From the NCBI RefSeq assembly GCF_964340395.1, contig NC_135557.1, positions 25,566,114 through 25,630,113 on the forward strand: DNA of 64,000 bases, read 5' to 3'. The notes under the pieces were generated by a model, which did not search any database, had not been told where the DNA came from, and was given only the letters and a program-made list of their open reading frames with translations. Origin of the DNA: Glandiceps talaboti (lineage: Eukaryota; Hemichordata; Enteropneusta; Spengelidae). Positions within the stretch are counted from its first letter, which is position 1. Each line of letters starts with the position of its first letter. Of the stretch, positions 62,201 to 64,000 are shown in pieces. Position numbers and translations under genes: made by a program.

Positions 62201-64000
62201 TTACCTGGACCAGGACAAAGTCTGTCTAAGTCGCCTGTGATTTTTAGTCCTAGTGGCCAAGTTCAAGGGAATCTTCAGGGATACATGTCACCTCAAAACA
62301 ATGGAGGGATAGGTGACAAAGATCACTTTGGCCCAGGAGAGAGCAGTTTGCCGAAAACACCATCTCAACAGAAGATACTCTCTGAATTACTGTTTCAGTC
62401 AGGCTTCAGTCCAAAAACATCGCAATCTTTACCGACATCAACCAGCAATGTACCAGTGCTTCAGCTGCAGCAGATAGGAAATAATGAACAAAAAATCAGA
62501 AGCCATGTTCCTTCAAATGACAATCTCACAAACTCACTTGCAAATTTTAATGTTATGCAAAATAACCAAGGGCTTCCAATTTCAAGCACCATAGCACAAA
62601 TACAGAAAGGAACTTCAGTGTCAACAAACATTCACCACAAAGTGGCATCCACCGATTCTATTTCTCAAGAGGTATGGCAGGACCTCCTCAAAATAAAACA
62701 ACCCTCTATGTCAACAAACATGGGAAAAACAACCCCAACAATCATACGTAGACATTCCCCTATCTCCTCATCTTACTTGAGCACCACAGGCAGTATACCA
62801 GGTGTACAGACTTTCCCAGATACATATGGAAATACTCAATCCGTTCAAATGCTCAGAAACACTAATGTAAGTCATGGATTTCATAGTACACAGTCTGGTT
62901 TAACTGCACCAGCTGGTACAATCCCAGGAACAATACCTGATTTCTTAAACCAAGTGTCATCTACAGTGACCAACACAACTATGAGTAATATGATGACATC
63001 AAGGACTTCAACGATTACAAGTCGATCAGGATTACTAGATGAACATTTGATTGCACTCAATACTAGTAATATTGCGATAAGTGATGCTGCCAGGCAGGCT
63101 ATTCTCTCCCTGAAGGCCAACTCTGAACAGTACAATAGAAATATAATGCAAACTAATACTCAGACTACACCAGTGGCAAGTTTCACAGGCGTTGGACTCA
63201 GACAAGTTGTTCCTAGTAGCCAAGGTGTCCAGGATTCCACACTATCGACCTTGACGAGTGGTTCAGGTGTCACAAGTCAACCGAATCAAATCAAACAGTG
63301 GTCAGATTATAACAAAGAGCCGGCTATTACATCCTCTAGTAGTCTGGATGCATCAGCAGCTTTGAGGTCCATTGTACAACAGAATCACTTGCGAGGGCCG
63401 ATGTTACAAGCTGGGTCATTACTACCACCACTGCCAAAAGCAAGTGTCACTACTCAACAGTTCTCAAATTATCAGACTAATACTTTAACAACAACCTCAC
63501 CTACTGCTTCAGCTGGCCCACAACAGATTGCTAAACTTGCCAAAATTCTGTCTGCGGCTGGACTGGACAGTCTCAGTAAACTATCACAGGAGGAACTAGC
63601 ATATCTTCATCAGGCTATTGTAACAGATACCACCATTGACCTTGACCTTGTGGCTTCAAAGTTATTTGGTACCAAACCACCTAAGAAGAGAAAACCATCG
63701 TCAAACACCAACAAAGCCAAGAAAGCAAAAGTCAGTCCGAAATCTAATCCAAAACCAACTGGAATGTGGATGGATTCCAACGGAGTCATGCATGGAGCAG
63801 TACCACGAGATATGGCAACTCTTGACACCACAAGCACTAGTCCAAAAGAAGGTAGGAAAGGTATTGTGAAAGCCTTACCAGGTCCTTCCCAACCCAAATC
63901 CAAACCCAGAGTAAAGAACCCAGGAGCTTTTGCCAGCCGTCCAAGAATGAAACATCCTACCTACCAAGGAGATTCAACCCCTACCATTAATCTTGCCAAC
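25430..64000 (+). CDS. KMT2A: KMT2A/KMT2B (MLL/trithorax) H3K4 methyltransferase, 25 exons, 3' end missing
   Basis: Gene-level entry; the exons follow. The family is the nuclear trithorax-group histone H3K4 methyltransferase that works in a COMPASS-like complex with menin, WDR5, RBBP5, ASH2L and HCF-1. Joining 25 exons (one copy of exon 6) gives an open frame of 14,001 nt, 4,667 codons. Visible in order: menin-binding motif (res 3-11), IBD-binding motif (57-64), AT hooks (about 245-251 and 324-330), CXXC (1024-1066), PHD1 (1165-1213), PHD2 (1214-1266), PHD3 (1296-1352), split bromodomain (about 1360-1672), HCF motif DHEY (1687-1690), extended PHD (1741-1847), FYRN (about 1860-1940), then a long Ser/Thr/Gln-rich region. 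FYRC and SET lie beyond the window. Already larger than human KMT2A (about 3,970 residues). It could be called KMT2A or KMT2B; it probably predates that vertebrate split. Family assignment is very secure, individual splice sites are predictions. Confidence 0.97.
28931..29196. mobile_element. MITE with CAGTGTGCCC ends, 5' part duplicated
   Basis: The full element 29026-29196 starts CAGTGTGCCCGCTAA and ends TTAGAGGGCACACTG, inverted ends of 15 bp with one mismatch. A 95-bp copy of its left part (28931-29025) lies directly in front. A related copy is at 29734-29882. Ends resemble hAT-type termini; no target duplication was seen. Confidence 0.7.
29481..29494. promoter_or_regulatory. X-box (RFX)-like motif in intron 1
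   Basis: GTTGTCATAGCAAC fits the degenerate RFX X-box pattern. Single occurrence; function unproven. Confidence 0.3.
29734..29882. mobile_element. Second copy of the CAGTGTGC MITE
   Basis: 149 bp, starting CAGTGTGCTCTCTAAGC and ending CGAGTGCGCACTG. It shares ACACCAA...TTGGTGTTC and AAATTTGGCTATCATT with the copy at 29026. Confidence 0.7.
30321..30925. repeat. 19-bp minisatellite, about 32 copies
   Basis: Unit GTACATTATACCATGCCAT. Copies vary almost only at two positions, switching ATG/ACG and CAT/CGT, i.e. between CpG and its deamination products TpG and CpA. Because 19 is not divisible by 3 and the unit has no stop in any frame, all three plus frames stay open; these are not genes. Confidence 0.97.
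31670..31972. repeat. Degenerate pentanucleotide satellite (TTCTA)n
   Basis: About 300 bp of TTCTA units with TTTTA and ATCTA variants; same motif family (complement) as the (AGAAT)n tract at 10492. Confidence 0.95.
32982..33480. repeat. Tandem repeat, about 130 bp x 4
   Basis: Four units beginning near 32982, 33117, 33247 and 33377, each with TTTTATTTGATGTGTGTATA and GATGTGAACTGTTAGACTA. Units 2 and 3 are almost identical. Confidence 0.93.
33905..34084. mobile_element. Foldback element with 12-bp flanking direct repeat
   Basis: Element 33917-34072 has imperfect inverted arms of about 44 bp (TGCTGCTAGAC near the left end, GTCTAGCAGA near the right). It is flanked on both sides by CTATCATTTCTT (33905-33916 and 34073-34084). 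The long duplication suggests a Mutator-like or foldback element. No coding capacity. Confidence 0.7.
34198..35070. repeat. 54-bp minisatellite, about 16 copies, next to exon 2
   Basis: Units carry GATAGTCTAGATACAATG and AGTAGTC followed after 11 bp by GACTACT. Those 7-bp arms are complementary, so every unit can form a hairpin in DNA or pre-mRNA. The array ends 76 bp before the exon 2 acceptor. Confidence 0.97.
35147..37646 (+). CDS. KMT2A: KMT2 exon 2: IBD motif, AT hooks, basic N-terminal region
   Basis: Codes residues 57-889 plus one base of codon 890. It opens with EEEEFIGF, an exact match to the E-x-E-x-F-x-G-F pattern that binds the integrase-binding domain of LEDGF/p75; human MLL1 has EDEQFLGF here. 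AT-hook-like cores are VRGRGRPS (about 244-251) and KRGRPRKY (323-330). The segment [11 protein letters not shown] followed by [11 protein letters not shown], and later [18 protein letters not shown], align with conserved human MLL1 blocks. The rest is Lys/Ser-rich and disordered. Acceptor TTTTTTACAG, donor AATG|GTAAGT, phase 1. Confidence 0.95.
37855..38095. repeat. Tandem array of 23-29-bp units in intron 2
   Basis: Seven to eight units of the form TATCAGCCAATGAGATGATG followed by TCACATAGC. Each holds a CCAAT word and TGATGTCA. Confidence 0.9.
38340..38553. repeat. CA-rich low-complexity block
   Basis: Imperfect CACA sequence ending in a pure (AC)n run at 38506-38552. Confidence 0.93.
38620..38669 (+). 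CDS. KMT2A: KMT2 exon 3 (50 nt)
   Basis: A short exon, residues 890-906 ([17 protein letters not shown]). It is bounded by CTCTTCAG and CCT|GTAAGT. It converts phase 1 (end of exon 2) to phase 0 (start of exon 4), so skipping it would break the frame. There is little family similarity here, so support comes from the sites and phase. Confidence 0.75.
38682..38745. repeat. Dinucleotide microsatellite (GT)n at the start of intron 3
   Basis: About 30 GT units begin 12 bp after the exon 3 donor, within reach of splice-site regulation. Confidence 0.96.
39280..39358. repeat. Mixed (GT)n/(CT)n tract before exon 4
   Basis: Pyrimidine-rich simple sequence ending about 35 bp before the exon 4 acceptor. 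Confidence 0.93.
39394..39601 (+). CDS. KMT2A: KMT2 exon 4: conserved pre-CXXC segment
   Basis: Residues 907-975 plus one base. It holds [17 protein letters not shown] (926-942), identical to the block just ahead of the CXXC finger in vertebrate MLL1, followed by [10 protein letters not shown], like the human LSALPWEERE. Acceptor AATATCACAG, donor TTGA|GTAAGT, phase 1. Confidence 0.95.
39602..40018 (+). other. KMT2 intron 4 with repeated CCAAT/ATTGG words
   Basis: Phase 1, 417 bp. About seven CCAATCA or TGATTGG words occur in alternating orientation every 40-75 bp. No element recognised. Confidence 0.7.
40019..40223 (+). CDS. KMT2A: KMT2 exon 5: first half of the CXXC zinc finger
   Basis: Residues 976-1043 plus two bases of Leu1044. 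After a basic stretch (RKRRRR) come six cysteines in [19 protein letters not shown], the C-x2-C-x2-C-x5-C-x2-C-x2-C half of the CXXC domain, which binds unmethylated CpG. Acceptor TCCAATAG, donor TGTCT|GTAAGT, phase 2. The last bases and the donor are duplicated 60 nt downstream. Confidence 0.95.
40210..40344. repeat. 60-bp tandem duplication copying the exon 5 end and donor
   Basis: GTGAATATTGTCTGTAAGTA occurs at 40211 and again 60 bp downstream, with the following intron sequence duplicated too. The second copy is expanded by a G18 run (40309-40327). The second GTAAGT (40284) would be preceded by an in-frame stop (TAA at 40225), so it looks like a decoy. Confidence 0.9.
40587..40738. repeat. 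Imperfect foldback in intron 5
   Basis: Arms share GTGACCTAAGGGG, TTTGTCACTA and, further out, CAATATTT. Total stem about 60 bp with bulges. It ends 170 bp before exon 6a. Either a MITE remnant or an intronic RNA structure. Confidence 0.75.
40909..40956 (+). CDS. KMT2A: KMT2 exon 6a: CXXC second half, alternative copy 1
   Basis: 48 nt, phase 2 at both ends. Codes (L)[15 protein letters not shown](I). KYGG and KKQCC correspond to human KFGG and KKQCC, the loop that contacts CpG, and the last two cysteines here are needed for zinc binding. Acceptor GTCTGCAG, donor TTGCAT|GTAAGT. Exon 6b is 63 nt downstream with the same length and phase, so the two look like alternatives. Including both would keep frame but duplicate half of the finger. 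Confidence 0.88.
41020..41067 (+). CDS. KMT2A: KMT2 exon 6b: CXXC second half, alternative copy 2
   Basis: 48 nt, phase 2 at both ends. Codes (L)[15 protein letters not shown](I), residues 1044-1059. It differs from exon 6a at 14 of 48 nt but only three residues (Pro for Thr, Thr for Ile, Arg for Lys). Acceptor CCTCTACAG, donor CTGTAT|GTAAGT. Either copy joins exons 5 and 7 in frame and completes the CXXC cysteine pattern with TGC of exon 7. Confidence 0.9.
41108..41255. repeat. 69-bp tandem duplication in intron 6
   Basis: Two copies of a unit with GGTTCCTGCAA and CATTTTACATCATGCTAGAG just downstream of exon 6b. Confidence 0.9.
41640..42100. mobile_element. Long foldback element in intron 6
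   Basis: Two arms of about 150 bp, roughly 85-90% complementary (left about 41640-41800, right about 41938-42100). Shared words include ACTCAATTGAT, AGACCCCTGTATATAAA and CCAAGTGTGGTATCTGATAA. The centre is about 140 bp of unique sequence. No coding capacity. Confidence 0.75.
42424..42473 (+). CDS. KMT2A: KMT2 exon 7: end of CXXC
   Basis: Residues 1060-1076 plus one base: [17 protein letters not shown]. The cysteine in KKCQN is the last zinc ligand of the CXXC finger (human MRKCQN). Acceptor TGTTTCAG, donor GGAG|GTAAGG, phase 1. Confidence 0.92.
42474..43265 (+). other. KMT2 intron 7
   Basis: Phase 1, 792 bp of AT-rich unique sequence with an A-rich run at 43055-43110. No element recognised. 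Confidence 0.7.
43266..43339 (+). CDS. KMT2A: KMT2 exon 8: basic linker
   Basis: Residues 1077-1101, ending FTKRKKKE. This is a basic linker after the CXXC finger, comparable in position and charge to the human Lys-rich linker but much shorter. Acceptor TTAATACAG, donor GAG|GTAAAT, phase 0. Confidence 0.85.
43478..43655. repeat. Tandem repeat x 3 in intron 8
   Basis: Three units containing GTACAATGTGATGTGATGCC and TACTTTGTTCGTTTTGTGG. Confidence 0.9.
43768..43912. repeat. Array of five TGAGTCA plus GTTGCT units in intron 8
   Basis: Five units of the form GTGAGTCATGTTGCTGGGTA with spacing of 24-33 bp. Four keep the AP-1 palindrome TGAGTCA, one has TGAATCA. Each also contains a GTTGCT..GGTAAC or GGCAAC palindrome-like half-site pair. 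Confidence 0.85.
43933..44040 (+). CDS. KMT2A: KMT2 exon 9: linker to PHD1
   Basis: Residues 1102-1137, ending SKLVRIEYK, which aligns with human HRIRVDFK ahead of PHD1. A clear branch-point-like CTAAC precedes the acceptor. Donor AAG|GTAAAT, phase 0. Confidence 0.88.
44206..44220 (+). promoter_or_regulatory. CTCF consensus motif 1 in intron 9
   Basis: CCACTAGGGGGCAGT matches the core CTCF consensus (CCACNAGRGGGCRSY) at every fixed position. Confidence 0.6.
44258..44272 (+). promoter_or_regulatory. CTCF consensus motif 2 in intron 9
   Basis: A second identical CCACTAGGGGGCAGT, same orientation, 52 bp downstream, within a tandem duplication that also copies CAGTTACAGCTGA. Confidence 0.6.
44395..44915. 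repeat. Minisatellite with 34-36-bp units in intron 9
   Basis: About 15 copies made of TCATATTTATGTGATG and TCATAGCTATGTGATAATG words; units often dropped or fused. Ends about 50 bp before exon 10. Confidence 0.93.
44968..45081 (+). CDS. KMT2A: KMT2 exon 10: start of PHD1
   Basis: Residues 1138-1175. EVESVWDYG aligns with human EAENVWEMG, and VCFLCASTG gives the first two zinc ligands of PHD1 (C1165, C1168). Acceptor TTCCCATCTAG, donor GAG|GTAAGC, phase 0. Confidence 0.95.
45309..45446 (+). CDS. KMT2A: KMT2 exon 11: PHD1 core
   Basis: Residues 1176-1221. [17 protein letters not shown] and [15 protein letters not shown] are nearly identical to vertebrate MLL1. The exon completes the Cys4-His-Cys3 PHD1 and starts PHD2. 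Donor AAT|GTAAGT, phase 0. Confidence 0.96.
45735..45875. repeat. Hexanucleotide repeat (CAGACA)n with longer periodicity
   Basis: ACAGAC repeats interrupted three times by GAGAAATCAAGTAAAACAA, giving a higher-order unit of about 60 bp. Confidence 0.92.
46183..46275 (+). CDS. KMT2A: KMT2 exon 12: PHD2
   Basis: Residues 1222-1252. [18 protein letters not shown] and [12 protein letters not shown] match human PHD2 almost residue for residue. Phase 0 at both ends; donor TGG|GTAAGT. Confidence 0.96.
46420..46672. repeat. CA-rich array, about 55-60 bp x 4, in intron 12
   Basis: Four copies of GTTTGCATACAAAATCGTAT with AAACATGTGCGCGACACACA, joined by (CA)n tracts. Confidence 0.93.
46912..47032 (+). 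CDS. KMT2A: KMT2 exon 13: end of PHD2
   Basis: Residues 1253-1292 plus one base. [16 protein letters not shown] and [17 protein letters not shown] closely match human MLL1. Acceptor ACTGTATAG, donor CAAAG|GTAAGA, phase 1. Confidence 0.96.
47045..47262. repeat. (CA)n tracts with four GTGTAAGAACAGTGGC inserts, intron 13
   Basis: The array starts 12 bp after the exon 13 donor. The insert GTGTAAGAACAG resembles the donor context CAAAGGTAAGAACAGG of exon 13. Confidence 0.93.
47653..47766 (+). CDS. KMT2A: KMT2 exon 14: PHD3
   Basis: Residues 1293-1330 plus one base. [17 protein letters not shown] and KMMQC followed by [10 protein letters not shown]. The Tyr, Met and Trp that form the H3K4me3-binding cage of human PHD3 are all kept, so methyl-lysine reading is predicted. 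Phase 1 at both ends. Confidence 0.96.
47846..48031 (-). mobile_element. tRNA-derived SINE, copy C (truncated), intron 14
   Basis: Diverged copy sharing CATCCTACCAGG-like, GCTGGGTTGA-like and AATCCAAGC words with copies A and B, same orientation. The distal tail is missing. Confidence 0.65.
48314..48501 (+). CDS. KMT2A: KMT2 exon 15: end of PHD3 and first bromodomain helix
   Basis: Residues 1331-1393. [18 protein letters not shown] matches the human DEMYEILSNLPESVAYTC; CSRC completes PHD3. [20 protein letters not shown] corresponds to the first helix of the MLL bromodomain. Donor AAG|GTAAGA, phase 0. Confidence 0.95.
48678..49331 (+). CDS. KMT2A: KMT2 exon 16: acidic insertion in the bromodomain loop
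   Basis: Residues 1394-1611, phase 0 at both ends. A Glu/Thr/Gln/Asn-rich disordered stretch with repeated TNQEPTN-type words fills most of it. The final part, [16 protein letters not shown], aligns with human LEGVKRKMDQGNYTSV within the bromodomain. Human MLL1 has about 50 residues here, so the loop is roughly four times longer. Acceptor TTTTTTTTCAG, donor GTG|GTAAGT. Confidence 0.92.
49498..49862 (-). mobile_element. tRNA-derived SINE, copy B (longest), intron 16
   Basis: Minus strand: tRNA-like head with TGGGTGAATGGTTTGCGTG (A-box-like) and GCAGGTTCGAGCCCC (B box), then CAACCCAGCTGTATAATTGG, and a tail with AGTGCTATATAAGAAACC followed by (ATT)n. The central block resembles the conserved central domains of metazoan SINE superfamilies, though I cannot assign which. 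Confidence 0.8.
50003..50085. mobile_element. Short dispersed-repeat fragment with AAAGCGCCATATATCC
   Basis: An (AAT)n start followed by AGCACTTGTAAAGCGCCATA and TTCATAGGCGCT. This looks like the end of another SINE or LINE family common in marine invertebrates; only a fragment. Confidence 0.4.
50136..50249 (+). CDS. KMT2A: KMT2 exon 17: bromodomain helices
   Basis: Residues 1612-1649. [13 protein letters not shown] is almost the human [22 protein letters not shown] corresponds to MVKSFFIR. Phase 0 both ends; donor AAG|GTTAGT. Confidence 0.94.
50556..51107. repeat. 60-bp minisatellite, about 9 copies, ending at the exon 18 acceptor
   Basis: Units contain CATGTGATGTCACTTCAATG, TTGGCTATAACTGTACTG and TTGTTTTGTGTCTTG. 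The last unit runs into TGTCTTGCAG, the acceptor of exon 18, so the array multiplies the branch-point and pyrimidine-tract region. Long plus-strand frames here are artefacts of the 60-bp period. Confidence 0.96.
51109..51182 (+). CDS. KMT2A: KMT2 exon 18: end of bromodomain
   Basis: Residues 1650-1673 plus two bases. [18 protein letters not shown] aligns with human QMERVFPWFSVKKSRFWE. The acceptor TGTCTTGCAG lies inside the last unit of a 60-bp satellite that fills the intron. Donor CCCGA|GTAAGT, phase 2. Confidence 0.94.
51369..51517 (+). CDS. KMT2A: KMT2 exon 19: HCF-binding motif and linker
   Basis: Residues 1674-1723 plus one base. [10 protein letters not shown] is identical to human. 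PDHEYAMW holds DHEY, which fits the [DE]-H-x-Y HCF-1 binding tetrapeptide (human DHNY at the same site). Acceptor TTTTTACAG, donor GACG|GTATGT, phase 1. Confidence 0.94.
51677..51765 (+). CDS. KMT2A: KMT2 exon 20: start of extended PHD
   Basis: Residues 1724-1753. [15 protein letters not shown] gives the first cysteines of the extended PHD (human RQCALCLTYGDDSAN). Acceptor TTTTCTGTAG, donor AAT|GTAAGA, phase 0. Confidence 0.93.
51890..52330. repeat. Tandem array of about 37-bp units in intron 20
   Basis: Ten or so units of the form ATATTTGAGGTATGCTAGGG followed by AGTCCAACAATGGTTAC; the first few are more diverged. Confidence 0.93.
52420..52557 (+). CDS. KMT2A: KMT2 exon 21: extended PHD
   Basis: Residues 1754-1799. 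[18 protein letters not shown] and [15 protein letters not shown] match human closely. The donor ATG|GTAAGT at 52558 is copied 67 nt downstream by a tandem duplication. The first donor is chosen because it joins exon 22 in frame. Confidence 0.95.
52541..52672. repeat. 67-bp tandem duplication copying the exon 21 end and donor
   Basis: CACAAGAGGGCGCCAGATGG with GTAAGTACAT is repeated 67 bp downstream (donor copies at 52558 and 52625). The second copy reads GGGCACC for GGGCGCC. Using the second donor would shift the frame. Confidence 0.92.
53108..53266 (+). CDS. KMT2A: KMT2 exon 22: end of extended PHD
   Basis: Residues 1800-1852. [28 protein letters not shown] and KKVFCNSHR complete the extended PHD zinc ligands; human has CEFCQKPGATVGCC. 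Acceptor TTGTTGCAG, donor GAG|GTGAGT, phase 0. Confidence 0.95.
53395..53625. repeat. Degenerate CATATTC/CAGATTC repeat in intron 22
   Basis: Irregular 6-7-bp words (ATTCATATTC, AATCCAAATCC, CAGATTCAGATTC) fill most of the intron. Confidence 0.85.
53661..53778 (+). CDS. KMT2A: KMT2 exon 23: start of FYRN
   Basis: Residues 1853-1891 plus one base. [18 protein letters not shown] aligns with human FEVFRRVFVDFEGISLRR. Donor ACAG|GTATGT, phase 1. Confidence 0.93.
53779..54658 (+). other. KMT2 intron 23
   Basis: Phase 1, 880 bp of unique sequence; no supported element. Confidence 0.7.
54659..54737 (+). CDS. KMT2A: KMT2 exon 24: FYRN
   Basis: Residues 1892-1917 plus two bases. [16 protein letters not shown] and LFPIDY match human GSMTIDCLGILNDLSD and LFPIGY. 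In the family FYRN pairs with FYRC near the SET domain. Acceptor AATTTCTAG, donor TACAA|GTAAGT, phase 2. Confidence 0.94.
54738..55752 (+). other. KMT2 intron 24
   Basis: Phase 2, 1,015 bp. Contains a repeat of TATACTATGCGCATTC words near 55055-55155 and T/A-rich runs near 55420 and 55560; no gene. Confidence 0.7.
55753..64000 (+). CDS. KMT2A: KMT2 exon 25 (partial): end of FYRN and giant disordered region
   Basis: Codons 1918-4667; open to the window edge (8,248 nt). It begins [18 protein letters not shown], the end of FYRN. What follows is low-complexity and acidic: eight 13-residue repeats (2422-2525), six 18-residue repeats (2660-2767), a 24-residue duplication (2818-2865), a C2HC zinc finger (2913-2933), an [17 protein letters not shown] segment (near 60380-60430) resembling the human PLYVLQTLPNG block, a Gln-rich part (about 3550-3720), and a basic nuclear-localisation-like cluster [18 protein letters not shown] near 4560. 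No canonical taspase-1 site was found. Human has one exon of about 4.2 kb here, so this one is at least twice as long. The exon end, FYRC and SET are not in the window. Confidence 0.95.
57263..57574 (+). repeat. Coding minisatellite: 39 bp x 8 in KMT2 exon 25
   Basis: Eight tandem copies of a 39-bp unit code 13-residue repeats of the form (C/S)[12 protein letters not shown]. Units differ mainly at the first two residues and are nearly identical in DNA, so the array has been recently homogenised. All copies are in frame. Confidence 0.97.
57977..58322 (+). repeat. Coding minisatellite: 54 bp x 6.4 in KMT2 exon 25
   Basis: Six full copies (57977-58300) and a partial seventh code 18-residue repeats of the form [18 protein letters not shown]. 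Variation is slight (DT/DM, ST/SS, VSQ/VSE). All are in frame. Confidence 0.97.
58451..58594 (+). repeat. Coding tandem duplication, 72 bp x 2, in KMT2 exon 25
   Basis: Two nearly identical 24-residue copies with the core [20 protein letters not shown] lie head to tail. Near-identity in DNA indicates a recent duplication. Confidence 0.95.
58736..58798 (+). other. C2HC zinc-finger motif inside KMT2 exon 25
   Basis: [21 protein letters not shown] has the spacing C-x2-C-x12-H-x3-C (residues C2913, C2916, H2929, C2933). It is in frame, with a Gly-Lys-Gly-Tyr start like classical C2H2 fingers, and is surrounded by disordered acidic sequence. I know of no such finger between FYRN and FYRC of vertebrate KMT2A/B. 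Confidence 0.7.
60650..61160 (+). repeat. Gln-rich coding region with 27-bp repeats
   Basis: CAA/CAG-rich sequence codes many Gln runs. Within it, 60839-60991 holds about five 9-residue units of the form QQQPATQIV. Gln-rich stretches are typical of activation or condensate-forming regions; function here is an inference. Confidence 0.9.

Overview
This is eukaryotic, intron-rich genomic DNA, AT-rich and full of microsatellites, minisatellites, short inverted-repeat elements and tRNA-derived SINEs. The one large recognisable gene is an orthologue of KMT2A/KMT2B (MLL1/MLL4, trithorax family), the histone H3 lysine-4 methyltransferase. It resembles both vertebrate paralogues, which suggests an invertebrate that kept one unduplicated copy. 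The repeat content and conserved intron-rich structure suit a slowly evolving marine invertebrate (cephalochordate, hemichordate, mollusc, brachiopod or annelid type). The species cannot be fixed from the sequence.

Layout. 1-14821: no supported gene; scattered hairpins and simple repeats. 14822-15124: a probable first coding exon of an unrecognised gene on the minus strand. 15125-25429: intergenic, with an hAT-like MITE, a TA-flanked MITE, a SINE, hairpins and microsatellites. 25430-64000: KMT2 on the plus strand, 24 introns, running off the right edge. Intron 1 (9.5 kb) is loaded with tandem arrays and mobile-element remnants.

The KMT2 model joins 25 exons by GT-AG sites with matching phases and gives 4,667 codons before the window ends. 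Order of parts: menin-binding motif, LEDGF-type IBD-binding motif, AT hooks, CXXC zinc finger, PHD1-3, bromodomain with a greatly expanded loop, HCF-binding tetrapeptide, extended PHD, FYRN, then an exon of more than 8.2 kb coding a disordered region. FYRC and SET are not in the window and should lie to the right.

Most notable: the exon coding the second half of the CXXC finger is present twice in tandem (40909-40956 and 41020-41067). Both copies have 48 nt, the same phases and intact splice sites. They differ at 14 nucleotides but only 3 residues, two of them in the DNA-contact loop. This is the expected look of mutually exclusive exons that would give one MLL protein two CpG-reading modules. 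Other points of interest are two tandem duplications that each copy an exon end with its 5' splice site, an unexpected C2HC zinc finger and three coding minisatellites in exon 25, no canonical taspase-1 site so far, a pair of CTCF consensus sites in intron 9, and satellite arrays placed directly against splice acceptors.
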